64,000 bases of DNA. It comes from JAADJA01 sp963840975 (GTDB taxonomy: Bacteria; Bacteroidota; Bacteroidia; Bacteroidales; JAADJA01). Each line of letters begins with the position of its first letter. Within the stretch, counting starts at the first letter, position 1. The notes below the pieces were generated by a model, which was not told the DNA's origin, searched no databases, and saw only the letters and a list, made by a program, of their open reading frames with translations. Where the stretch lies: contig CAWJBC010000015.1 of assembly GCA_963840975.1 (NCBI GenBank), forward strand, positions 1-64,000. The letters run 5' to 3'. The position numbers and the translations under genes were made by a program. Positions 46,166 to 54,378 of this stretch are shown here, piece after piece.

Positions 46166-47064
46166 TTAATTCTTTAAATTTTCATCATAATACTTCTGCA
46201 ATTTTTCATAAAGGTGTTTCCTGTCTTTCCCGCGTACATTATGCTCATGACCGGGATATACAAAATACTCAACCTGTTTGCCTTCATCCACACATTTTTT
46301 TATGAACGTCAGGCTGTTTTGCCAAACGACTGTTTCATCCATTGTGCCCTGAATGATCAGCAAGCGGTCATCAAGTTTATCAACATAATTAGTGAGAGCG
46401 GCATTTTTATAGCCGTCAGGATTTTCCTTTGGGGTATCCATGTAGCGCTCACCATACATCACCTCATAATATTTCCAATCAATCACAGGTCCTCCGGCAG
46501 AAGCGATTTTAAATGTTCCCGGATGTTGAAGAATCATCGAAATTGTCAGGAATCCTCCATAGCTCCAGCCATCAATTCCCATCCTGTTGGCATCAACATA
46601 ATTCAATGATTTCAAATATTCCACGCCTTTCATTTGATCTGCTATCTCAATGGTTCCGAGGTTTCGGAATATAGCCTGTTCAAAATCCAGACCCCTGTTT
46701 GCCGTACCCCTGTTGTCCATCGTAAATACGACATAGCCTTGCTGTGCCATATAGTTTTGGAACAAACCTGCCGCCCCAAGCCATGAATCGTTAACCAGTT
46801 GTGAATGTGGTCCGCCATAAACATAAAAGAAAACAGGATATTTTTTTGAAGGATCGAAATCAGAGGGTTTGATCAGCCGGCAATAAAGATCGTCACCGTT
46901 ATCAGCTTTAATTGTAAATATTGAAGTTTCCCCGAGTTTGTATTCCTTTAGCGGATTTTCATTTTTCATCAAAACCTTAACGACATTTCCTGAAGCATCC
47001 AACAGTTTATACTCCTTCGCGACATCTGTACTCGAATAAATGTCAATTATGTTTTGACCGTTAT
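46166..47064 (-). CDS. S9 (DPP IV-type) peptidase, catalytic part; frameshifted
   Basis: From 47064 the frame continues the propeller of the upstream part (HNGQNIIDIYSSTDV). It then runs into the alpha/beta-hydrolase domain, with the serine nucleophile in GIDGWSYGGFLT, the Asp in QGTMDETV and the His in PGHEHNV. All three catalytic residues are present, as is the oxyanion region VYGGPHSQLV. Prodigal-like starts inside (for example 47002) are artefacts of the break. Such enzymes remove N-terminal dipeptides (often X-Pro) in the periplasm. Confidence 0.85.
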
Positions 47065-48320
47065 GGACTTAGCAATCCGCTGTGGGTACCATGTTCCTTA
47101 CTGATTCGGGTGATGTTCCCGGTACGGATCTCAACAGAATAAATATTTTGCTCAATCGGGTTATCTTTGGTCGCCAAAAAATAAACATATTTATCCCGTT
47201 CATCAATGCCGATCAGTTCTGTTACCACCCAGTTGCCTGAAGTCAATTGCTTAACCAAATGACCACTGGTGCTGTAAAGGTACAGGTGCTGAAAACCGTC
47301 ACGCTCGCTGAACCAGACAAATTGGGTTGAGGAGGTGTTGAGGAAATAAAGCGGGTTTTCAGGTTCAACATATTTTTCGTTGCTTTCTTCAAACAGGGTA
47401 TAAACAAACTCACCCGTGCTAACATCGTATTTATTGAGTCGCAAATGATTTTGTTCGCGGTTTAAAATTCCGATGTAAATAAATTTTTCAGTAGGATCCC
47501 ATGTGACGGAAGTAAGATATTGATCCTTTGGTTCGCCGGTTTGAATAAAAACAGTCTTTCTGTCTTTTACATCAAAAATACCAAGTGTCACTTGTTCACT
47601 CCTCATCCCAGCCATTGGATACCTTGTATTTTCAACTGCAGCCACCCTTTTTGATATATCAACCAAAGGATATTCCGATACCATTGACTCATCCTTGCGG
47701 TAAAACGCAAGGAAATTACCTTTTGGTGACCAAAAAGTTCCTTTACTGATACCAAACTCATTCCGGTGAACGGTCTGACCACTGACAATTCCTGAACTCT
47801 CATTTTTTGTAACCTGAATTTGTTCACTGTTCAGAGCAATATAAAGGTTATTTTCCAAAGTGTAGGCAATAGTCAAAGTTTCATCAAAAATATCCAGATT
47901 TTCTCCTCCTTCGTAATAGTAATTCATGAAGCCCAGGTTTTTTGAAACAATATCATACAGATAGAGCTTGTTTTTATCCATTAATCTAAGCGAGAAATCA
48001 TCTGTAAATGAAAAGGATGGAAAACGCTTTAATGAGTCAAGGTCCAGATCAGCCATTCCGGCATTCAGATCATCAAGGATAGCCAATGGGGTCTGCACAC
48101 CACTGGTCACATTGCCTTTGATCAAAGTATCGTTTCGCACAAAAACATAATCGTTTCCTTTGCCCATCCATTGGAGTTGCCTCATGGTTTTGGGTAAGAC
48201 TGAAGGATTCAAATAAACACAATCACTCAGGGTTAATCGCTTATCCTGCGCCACTAAAGTGATGGATAAAAAAATTAAAACAGCCGTTAACTGAATTGGG
48301 AAATTTTTTATCTTTTTCAT
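47061..48320 (-). CDS. S9 (DPP IV-type) peptidase, N-terminal propeller part; frameshifted
   Basis: The start is the ATG at 48320 or 48323 (MKKIKNF), followed by a signal peptide (TAVLIFLSITLVAQ). The body is the eight-bladed DPPIV_N propeller (RKDESMVSEYPLVDIS, SVTWDPTEKFIYIGILNREQN, WFSERDGFQHLYLYS). The frame ends in SGLLSP-stop at 47061. Deleting one base of the GG at 47065-47066 gives SGLLSHNGQN and fuses it to the catalytic part. The repaired protein is about 715 residues, normal for periplasmic S9B peptidases of this phylum. Confidence 0.85.
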   Translation of the reverse strand: MKKIKNFPIQLTAVLIFLSITLVAQDKRLTLSDCVYLNPSVLPKTMRQLQWMGKGNDYVFVRNDTLIKGNVTSGVQTPLAILDDLNAGMADLDLDSLKRFPSFSFTDDFSLRLMDKNKLYLYDIVSKNLGFMNYYYEGGENLDIFDETLTIAYTLENNLYIALNSEQIQVTKNESSGIVSGQTVHRNEFGISKGTFWSPKGNFLAFYRKDESMVSEYPLVDISKRVAAVENTRYPMAGMRSEQVTLGIFDVKDRKTVFIQTGEPKDQYLTSVTWDPTEKFIYIGILNREQNHLRLNKYDVSTGEFVYTLFEESNEKYVEPENPLYFLNTSSTQFVWFSERDGFQHLYLYSTSGHLVKQLTSGNWVVTELIGIDERDKYVYFLATKDNPIEQNIYSVEIRTGNITRISKEHGTHSGLLSP

Positions 48321-48420
48321 CATTTTGAATTTGAATAATAGAAAACTTATACTATAACGACCTAACATCATCCTATTTACAGTTGAGCGCTGACAGATCA
48401 CTGGGTAAAAATACAAAAAT

Positions 48421-49164
48421 CTAAAAGGAATAAACGACTTCGGCTATTCGTTCGAGAAGAGAGTTTTTGTTTTCTATGGCATTTCCGACAACGATCAAGT
48501 CGGCTCCGGCTTTAAACCTGTCGGCTGCTTCCTCCGGTGTACGGATCCCACCTCCTACAATCAGGGGAACTTCAATTTTCGCCTTTACTTTTTCAATCAT
48601 GCTGAGGGGAATAGGATGTAAAGCACCGCTGCCGCCATCCATATAAATAAGTTTTAAACCAAGCATTTCGCCTGCCATAGCAGTTGATACGGCAATTTCA
48701 TCTTTGTCGCTCGGAATAGGCAATGAATTACTCATATAGGAAGCTGTAGTGGGTCTTCCGCTATCAATAAGCATGTATCCGGTCGGAAGTATCTCCAGCC
48801 CGCTTTTTTTTAAGTAAGGAGCAGCAATTACATGTTTTCCGATCAGGAGATCAGAATTACGCCCTGAAATCAGGGATAAAAGCAAAATACCATCGGCCCG
48901 TGAATTGATCTGCAGGATGTCGCCGGGGAAAATGATTACAGGAATTTCGCAATGATCTTTGATCACCTTCAATGTACTGTCCAGATTGCCATCAGATAAT
49001 AAACTTCCACCAACAAATAAATATGAAACCATTGACTTCCTCGCCATTCCGACAAGATCAATCAACTGAGGGGTGTTGTACTTATCAGGATCAACCAGCA
49101 CAACAAACTGCTTTTTGTTTTCAGATAAGGAAGTATAAAGGTTCATATATAAATCATTACTCAA
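48421..49164 (-). CDS. Geranylgeranylglyceryl/heptaprenylglyceryl phosphate synthase
   Basis: The 247-residue (or 241 from the ATG at 49146) TIM-barrel protein has VLVDPDKY at the first strand, YLFVGGSLL, IFPGD, the YMDGGSGALHP phosphate region and GGGIRTPEEA. These are the marks of PcrB/GGGPS. It joins a polyprenyl diphosphate to sn-glycerol-1-phosphate, the first step of an ether-lipid route. Bacteroidota homologues that make geranylgeranylglyceryl phosphate are known, but the bacterial end product is not settled. The gene lies between trxB and the S9 peptidase on the same strand with modest gaps. Confidence 0.9.
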   Translation of the reverse strand: MSNDLYMNLYTSLSENKKQFVVLVDPDKYNTPQLIDLVGMARKSMVSYLFVGGSLLSDGNLDSTLKVIKDHCEIPVIIFPGDILQINSRADGILLLSLISGRNSDLLIGKHVIAAPYLKKSGLEILPTGYMLIDSGRPTTASYMSNSLPIPSDKDEIAVSTAMAGEMLGLKLIYMDGGSGALHPIPLSMIEKVKAKIEVPLIVGGGIRTPEEAADRFKAGADLIVVGNAIENKNSLLERIAEVVYSF

Positions 49165-49218
49165 ATGAGTTGCAAAGATAGTAATGTTAAGAAAAAATAA
49201 AAATTCTCATTTCAACAT

Positions 49219-49256
49219 AAAGGTTCTGCCCGAATAATCATCCAAACAGAACCTTT
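49219..49256 (-). terminator. Hairpin terminator after trxB
   Basis: A perfect 10-bp stem (AAAGGTTCTG with CAGAACCTTT) lies 26 bp past the trxB stop. On the minus strand it is followed by TTATG and later T-rich sequence, so termination may be moderate. Confidence 0.6.
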
Positions 49257-49281
49257 ACAAATATCATAAAAGCTGACTTTG

Positions 49282-50238
49282 TTATTCCTGTGCTGCAAGA
49301 AATCTTTCTGCTTCAATGGCAGCCATACAGCCGGTTCCGGCAGCAGTTACCGCCTGTCTGAATACATGATCCTGCACATCGCCGGCAGCAAATACACCGG
49401 GAATATTGGTTGCAGTAGAATCTGGTTTGGTCACCAAATATCCCACCTCATTCATTTCGAGCTGACCAGTAAATAATTCCGTATTGGGTTTATGACCAAT
49501 GGCGACAAAAAATCCATCAATTGCAAGGGTTTTTTCAGCATTCGTATTTACATTTTTCACAATAACTCCTGTCACCTTTTTTGCAAATCCTTCTGTAACT
49601 CCAACTATTTCTTTCGGAACATGATTCCAAACCGGTTCAATGTTCGGCGTATTCATTACCCTGTGCTGCATGGCTTTGGATGCTCTTAGTTCGTCACGCC
49701 GATGTATCAGGTAAACCTTGTTGCAAAGTTTGGCAAGATAGGTAGCTTCCTCAGCGGCAGTATCTCCTCCTCCAACCACTGCAACTACTTTTCCACGATA
49801 AAAATATCCATCACAGGTGGCACATGCCGAAACGCCATAACCATTGTATTCCGCCTCAGAGGGCAGCCCCAGCCATTTGGCAGTAGCTCCGGTTGATATT
49901 ATTACAGTTTCTGCCTCTATTGTTTTGCTGTCATCTGCCTTTGCAACAAACGGTCGTTGTGAAAGATTAATTTCGGTAATCAAGCCCCAGCGTACATCCG
50001 TTTCGAATCGTTCAGCCTGTTTTTTAAAATCTTCCATCATTTCAGGTCCTGCTGTACCATCAGGGTAGCCCGGGTAATTTTCAACTTCGGTGGTAGTGGT
50101 TAACTGCCCGCCCGGCTGCAGACCCTGGTAAAGAATTGGTTTCAGGTCAGCTCTGGCTGCATAAATTGCGGCAGTATAACCTGCCGGTCCTGATCCGATG
50201 ATCAGGCATTGGGTTTTGTCAACGTTTGTTTCGCTCAT
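49282..50238 (-). CDS. trxB: Thioredoxin-disulfide reductase
   Basis: The 318-residue flavoprotein from the ATG at 50238 has the FAD site GSGPAGYTAAIYAARA, the redox-active CATCDG (Cys139, Cys142), the NADPH site VVGGGDTAAEEATYL and the C-terminal GVFAAGDVQDHVFRQA. It reduces thioredoxin with NADPH in the cytoplasm. An in-frame ATG at 50268 adds ten residues and is less likely because SETNVDKTQCLIIG is the usual N-terminal distance to the FAD motif. Confidence 0.95.
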   Translation of the reverse strand: MSETNVDKTQCLIIGSGPAGYTAAIYAARADLKPILYQGLQPGGQLTTTTEVENYPGYPDGTAGPEMMEDFKKQAERFETDVRWGLITEINLSQRPFVAKADDSKTIEAETVIISTGATAKWLGLPSEAEYNGYGVSACATCDGYFYRGKVVAVVGGGDTAAEEATYLAKLCNKVYLIHRRDELRASKAMQHRVMNTPNIEPVWNHVPKEIVGVTEGFAKKVTGVIVKNVNTNAEKTLAIDGFFVAIGHKPNTELFTGQLEMNEVGYLVTKPDSTATNIPGVFAAGDVQDHVFRQAVTAAGTGCMAAIEAERFLAAQE

Positions 50239-50433
50239 AAAATCTTGTTTTAAATTTGTCTTTGTCATGTTTTAACCATTTCGGGGTTAGAGGGCGGCAT
50301 TATCGAAAATGGTGCCAACAACAAATCAAAGGATTATCAGATGCGCTAAATTAAATAATCTCTGCCAATCTGACTTAATTGAATAAATTTTTTATTATCT
50401 ATTATTAATGTTTTTATCTTTGCCGGTGAATTT

Positions 50434-50508
50434 CGGGGTGTGGCGCAGCCCGGTTAGCGTGCTTGACTGGGGGTCAAGAGGTCGCGAGTTCAAATCTCGC
50501 CACCCCGA
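50434..50508 (+). tRNA. tRNA-Pro (anticodon GGG)
   Basis: Acceptor arms CGGGGTG and CACCCCG pair. The anticodon stem CTTGA/TCAAG encloses the loop CTGGGGG, giving GGG. The T-arm is GCGAG-TTCAAAT-CTCGC and CCA is not encoded. A -7 box TATCTTTG lies at 50415-50422. Its last 25 bp recur downstream at 50832-50856. Confidence 0.95.
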
Positions 50509-50557
50509 CTAAATAAAGGAGAGGATTGTATAATCTATCTCCTTTTATTTTTCTAAA

Positions 50558-50804
50558 ATGTATTTTACCTATATCATTTATTCAGAATCTATTGGTCAAT
50601 TTTACGTTGGTTCAACTCAAGATGTTGATGAACGACTCAGGCGACATAATGCTGACCATTCAAAATCTACCAAAGGTAAAGGTCCATGGAAGTTGATTAA
50701 ATCATTTTCATTTGACACAAGGTCTGAAGCAATGCAGTTAGAGAAAAAAAATCAAGAAAAGAGGAATCAGAAGATTTATTGAAGAAATGGCACAGTCCGG
50801 TTAG
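50558..50804 (+). CDS. Small GIY-YIG endonuclease, apparent frameshift near the 3' end
   Basis: The frame from the ATG at 50558 encodes a UvrC/URI-type GIY-YIG domain: FTYIIYS, FYVGSTQDVDERLRRHN, KGPWKLI and TRSEAMQLEK, with the expected Tyr, Arg and Glu residues. As written it stops at 50782 (74 aa). Removing one A from the eight-A run at 50744-50751 gives the usual ending KKIKKRGIRRFIEEMAQSG and a stop at 50802-50804 inside the tRNA-like copy. The gene is sandwiched between tRNA-Pro and a degenerate tRNA-Pro copy, which suggests it belongs to a small tRNA-targeting element. Confidence 0.8.
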
Positions 50805-50856
50805 CGTGTCCCGCCGGGGCGGGAAGGTCCCCGAGTTCAAATCTCGCCACCCCGAC
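50788..50856 (+). repeat. Degenerate tRNA-Pro copy at the 3' end of the GIY-YIG gene
   Basis: The segment aligns with tRNA-Pro from its D-arm to its 3' end: GGCACAGTCCGGTTAGCGTG, a changed anticodon arm (TCCCG-CCGGGG-CGGGA), and an exact 25-bp match ending CACCCCGAC. The 5' acceptor strand is missing and the first T-stem pair is broken, so it is not a functional tRNA. It encodes the last codons and stop of the repaired nuclease. Confidence 0.75.
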
Positions 50857-50884
50857 AAGGGTTCCGAAAGGAACCCTTTTTTAT
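50857..50884 (+). terminator. Rho-independent terminator
   Basis: AAGGGTTCC-GAAA-GGAACCCTT is a perfect 9-bp stem with a GAAA tetraloop, followed by TTTTTT. It directly abuts the tRNA-like copy, where a tRNA-Pro terminator would be expected before the nuclease insertion. Confidence 0.9.
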
Positions 50885-51086
50885 TTGCACCACAATTTGA
50901 CTTACATTGGTTATTTCATTTAACATTTCCCGTTTTTATAGAGACATTTTCTCAAATACCGCTGCAATATCCTTTAATTCGTTTTACAGGATGTCATTTA
51001 TTCCAAATTGATCAAAACATTTCCACTTTTTAAACGGCAGAAATAATTTTTAAGGATATCGGGGATTATAAAAAGATTGAAGATGT

Positions 51087-51866
51087 CTATTTTTTCATTG
51101 TTAATGCCATAGGTAACATAAGTAAAAAGTGTATGGAACTATCGTAATTGACATTCGTGTAATTGTTGCCAATATTGAGATTTTTATAGTATGACTTAAT
51201 CCTTGTTTGGTAAAGTTTTTCAGATGGAATAAACCATGCTTTAGTACCTAATTTCTCAGCCAGAAACCATTTTTCCAGCAATCTTGCCGATCTGCCATTG
51301 CCATCTGCAAAAGGATGTATTTTTACGAATACTAAATGAATCATTGATGCAAAATAAAATACCTCAGAAGTGGTCAGTTCTCTTTTCCTTAATATTGAAA
51401 TATCATTGAACAGTTTTTTTGTTTCTTCTACCACAATGGAAACCGATGCCCCGGTATAGATTTTTACGCCACCTCCATAAATGAATACCTCCCGATCTCT
51501 AATTTTCCCAAGATATTTAGCATCAGAAATAATATTCTTAGTTAAAACAGCATGAGCTTTCATAAAATTAGAGTGATTCAATTCTGAATTGCGGGCAAAT
51601 TCATAAGCACTTATCAGGTCTTCAATTTCCCTGAATGATTTACTTTTTGTATTCATTCCAGTAGTCGAATACTTCAAATAAGTATCAAAATCTATGGTGT
51701 TACCTTCAATCATGGATGAATAAACCGAAGCCATTGAAGCGGCATAGCCAAAGGTACCATTGTTAAAAGTCTGCTCTTTAATTTTATTGAAATGCCTGGA
51801 GATAGTTATTGGCTGCCTTTTTTTGTAATAATCCAGGTAGGTTGATTTTATTAATTGAGTTCTCAT
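51087..51866 (-). CDS. Fic-domain protein with N-terminal inhibitory motif (class II)
   Basis: The 259-residue protein has the Fic core HPFADGNGRSAR (His184 to Arg195), so it is predicted to transfer AMP to a protein hydroxyl. An inhibitory helix motif (S/T)xxxE(G/N) is present upstream as SSMIEGN (Ser50, Glu54, Gly55), which marks class II Fic proteins that are autoinhibited by the Glu. The target-dock flap residues lie around FIYGGGVKIYTG. No small antitoxin gene is next to it, consistent with intramolecular control. Target unknown. Confidence 0.9.
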   Translation of the reverse strand: MRTQLIKSTYLDYYKKRQPITISRHFNKIKEQTFNNGTFGYAASMASVYSSMIEGNTIDFDTYLKYSTTGMNTKSKSFREIEDLISAYEFARNSELNHSNFMKAHAVLTKNIISDAKYLGKIRDREVFIYGGGVKIYTGASVSIVVEETKKLFNDISILRKRELTTSEVFYFASMIHLVFVKIHPFADGNGRSARLLEKWFLAEKLGTKAWFIPSEKLYQTRIKSYYKNLNIGNNYTNVNYDSSIHFLLMLPMALTMKK

Positions 51867-52009
51867 ATTAACAAGGAAAAAAATGTTTCTTAATCAAAAT
51901 ACATATTTCAAAAATCCGTAAACCTTTTCAATTTCTTTTTTGGGTGACGTTCTGTTAAGGGAGTTTTTCCATCAATTGACATTAACTAATAAATACCAAT
52001 TTTTTGTCA

Positions 52010-52708
52010 TTAAAGCCCCTTCACCCTGGGAATCCCCGGAATAAAATCTTTAAGATAATAAGGCTCAAAATAAGCCACATTTTCAAACTGTCCGCCTTGA
52101 AAAGCCCGGTGAGCTAATGTTATCATATTTCGGGCGGAAGGAAAGATATTCTCATAAAAAACCGCGTTTGGATGATGAATAAATTCTTTACATTTTACAG
52201 CGCCATCACCAAAAAACACAATAGTATTCTTTTCCAGCAAGTCAGAAAATGAATCCTGATCAATAACTTCAGCTTTTGTTTCCCTTAGTTGAAGCAGATT
52301 CTCATCAAACAAGGCTGAATAAACTTCCATCCTGCGGGCATCTATCATCGGGCAGAACAAAACAGGTTGTTCTTTCTGAACCTTTTGCCGGTTTATCATA
52401 CCCGCCGTCAATGTTTTCAGTGTTGGCAAACCGATAAGGGGAATGTCGAGGGCGTAACACAATCCTTTTGCCGTAGAAACTCCGATTCTCAAACCTGTAT
52501 AGGAACCCGGTCCTTTGCTGACAGCCACTGCATCAAGGTCAGCATAATCATGACCTGATTTCTTTAAAAGGTCATCAATATAAACCGTTACTACTTCGGC
52601 ATGGGAGTTTTTAATATGCGTTTCTATAAAGCCGATTTCAGTTTCATCCTTTGCGAGAGCCAAAGAACATGCTGGTGTTGCGGTTTCTATGCTGAGAATA
52701 AGCGGCAT
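52010..52708 (-). CDS. tsaB: tRNA threonylcarbamoyladenosine biosynthesis protein TsaB
   Basis: The 232-residue protein is an ASKHA-fold paralogue of TsaD: ILSIETATPACSLAL at the N-terminus, then GPGSYTGLRIGVSTAKGLCYAL and CPMIDARRMEVYSALFD. It supports TsaD, TsaE and TsaC in adding t6A37 to ANN-decoding tRNAs in the cytoplasm and lacks the TsaD metal site, as usual. The gene ends with the NVAYFEPYYLKDF motif typical of the family. Confidence 0.93.
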   Translation of the reverse strand: MPLILSIETATPACSLALAKDETEIGFIETHIKNSHAEVVTVYIDDLLKKSGHDYADLDAVAVSKGPGSYTGLRIGVSTAKGLCYALDIPLIGLPTLKTLTAGMINRQKVQKEQPVLFCPMIDARRMEVYSALFDENLLQLRETKAEVIDQDSFSDLLEKNTIVFFGDGAVKCKEFIHHPNAVFYENIFPSARNMITLAHRAFQGGQFENVAYFEPYYLKDFIPGIPRVKGL

Positions 52709-52855
52709 ACTTATTTTTTTTGAAAAATTAAATGGAAGGGTGGCTGATCATTTTAAAAACAAGTTATTGGATTCAATGCCCAATAGTTTTCCTGCGTTTA
52801 CAGAGTAAATTCCATAGCATCGCATAACCCAATATTTTCAACCAACTGATTTGAA

Positions 52856-54229
52856 CTATTTGGCTTCAAACAAATCTTTTTTATCCACTTTCTTCACTTT
52901 ATCGCCATCCTTGAGATTTTTGGATACTGCGCGGTAAGGCCCTGTAATAACCTCCTGATCTTTTGACAACCCTTCAAGGATTTGGATATTCATTTTGTCC
53001 TGGATTCCGGTTTTAACGGCAACCATTTTAGCAGTTCCATCCTCATAAAGGAAAACATATTCCATGAGTTCATCGTTCCTTTCGCTTTTTGTAACCTCGG
53101 TTTCCTCATCTTCGTTGGACGATTCTTCAGCTTCTTCTTTTGCCATTGCTGTTTCTTTCTCGGTAGTGTCAACGCGCGTAGTCACGGCCTGTATAGGCAC
53201 GGTAAGGATATTGGATTCTGTTTCTGTCTGAATGTCAACAGTTGCTGACATACCGGGGCGGAAAGGCGACTTGATCAGATCGTTTTCTTTTACCATATTT
53301 GCGTAGGAATCTTCAAGTATCAATATTTTGACTTCAAAATTCGTAACCTGGTCAGCGCTTATTCCCTGTACATTGGCAGAAGTCGCGATTTCAGTGACAA
53401 TACCTTTGAATTTTGTATTCAAGTAGGCATCCACTTCAATGGCACAGGTATCATTGAGATTAACCCTTACAATATCGTTTTCATTCACTTCCACCTTCAC
53501 TATCATACGTTCAAGGTTGGCAATTCGCATGATTTCAGTTCCTGACGAAAACTGAGAAGCGCCGGTTACCCGCTCACCTTTTTCAACACTCAGTTGGGAT
53601 ACGGTTCCATCGTTGGGAGCGTAAATGGAAGTACGGGTTAAATTTTCGCGAGCTTCACGAAGTGAGGCTTCAGTGCTGTTTACCGAAAATTCGGCGGCAT
53701 TTACATTTTCTTTGGCTGCGGTTACTTCTTCCTTAGAAACTGTAAATGCTGACGAAGCGGCATCGTAATCGGATTGAGAAATGACATTCTGATCAAATAA
53801 TTTTTTACTCCGCTTAAAATCTTCTTCTGATTTCACGAACTGTGCCTGCGATTGCGCAAGTCTCGCTTTGGCATTTGCCAGGTTCGCTTTCTGCATTTGA
53901 AGTGAAGCTTCGGTTCGCTGATAATTTGAAATATAAATTTCCGGGTCAATCTTTGCCAACAAATCTCCTTTCTTGACCCGTGCACCTTCTATTACATTCA
54001 ATTCGACCACCTCACCCGAAATGTAAGGACTGATCTTTACATCCACTTCCGGTTGAATTTTTCCGTTGGCAGACACGGTTTCGACGATTGTCCTCATGGT
54101 CACCGGTTCAGTAACCACTTTGATTTCGCCTGTTCCTTTCTTTTTAGTAGCCGCCAATACAATTAGTATTGCAATTAATCCGATCCCACCAAAAATGAAA
54201 ATTTTTTTCTTTGTTGATTTTGAAGCCAT
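52856..54229 (-). CDS. HlyD/MacA-family periplasmic adaptor
   Basis: The 457-residue protein has an N-terminal membrane anchor (IFIFGGIGLIAILIVLAA) and a barrel-sandwich domain (ISPYISGEVVELNVIEGARVKKGD). A long alpha-hairpin (~95-205, rich in Ala/Gln/Lys), the second lipoyl half (IYAPNDGTVSQLSVEKGERV) and beta-barrel and membrane-proximal domains follow. A highly acidic insert (AKEEAEESSNEDEETEV) near 360 is unusual. It is downstream of a TolC-family gene on the same strand, so the pair likely forms two parts of a tripartite exporter. The expected MacB-type ABC permease is not adjacent; tsaB follows instead. Confidence 0.9.
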   Translation of the reverse strand: MASKSTKKKIFIFGGIGLIAILIVLAATKKKGTGEIKVVTEPVTMRTIVETVSANGKIQPEVDVKISPYISGEVVELNVIEGARVKKGDLLAKIDPEIYISNYQRTEASLQMQKANLANAKARLAQSQAQFVKSEEDFKRSKKLFDQNVISQSDYDAASSAFTVSKEEVTAAKENVNAAEFSVNSTEASLREARENLTRTSIYAPNDGTVSQLSVEKGERVTGASQFSSGTEIMRIANLERMIVKVEVNENDIVRVNLNDTCAIEVDAYLNTKFKGIVTEIATSANVQGISADQVTNFEVKILILEDSYANMVKENDLIKSPFRPGMSATVDIQTETESNILTVPIQAVTTRVDTTEKETAMAKEEAEESSNEDEETEVTKSERNDELMEYVFLYEDGTAKMVAVKTGIQDKMNIQILEGLSKDQEVITGPYRAVSKNLKDGDKVKKVDKKDLFEAK

Positions 54230-54378
54230 TTGTTTTACTATTTAGGTTTCTATTGAATTTACGTGCTACTTTATGGCAATTGAACCAAAACTCTTTTTAT
54301 AAAAAATACTTTCAGCCAAAAGTGACACACACTTATGACCAAAACAGATTGCTGACACTGAACTATTTTAAAATGCAC

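Noticed and set aside
50788..50856. A second functional tRNA-Pro
   Set aside because: The 5' acceptor strand is absent, the anticodon loop has six bases and the first T-stem pair is mismatched.
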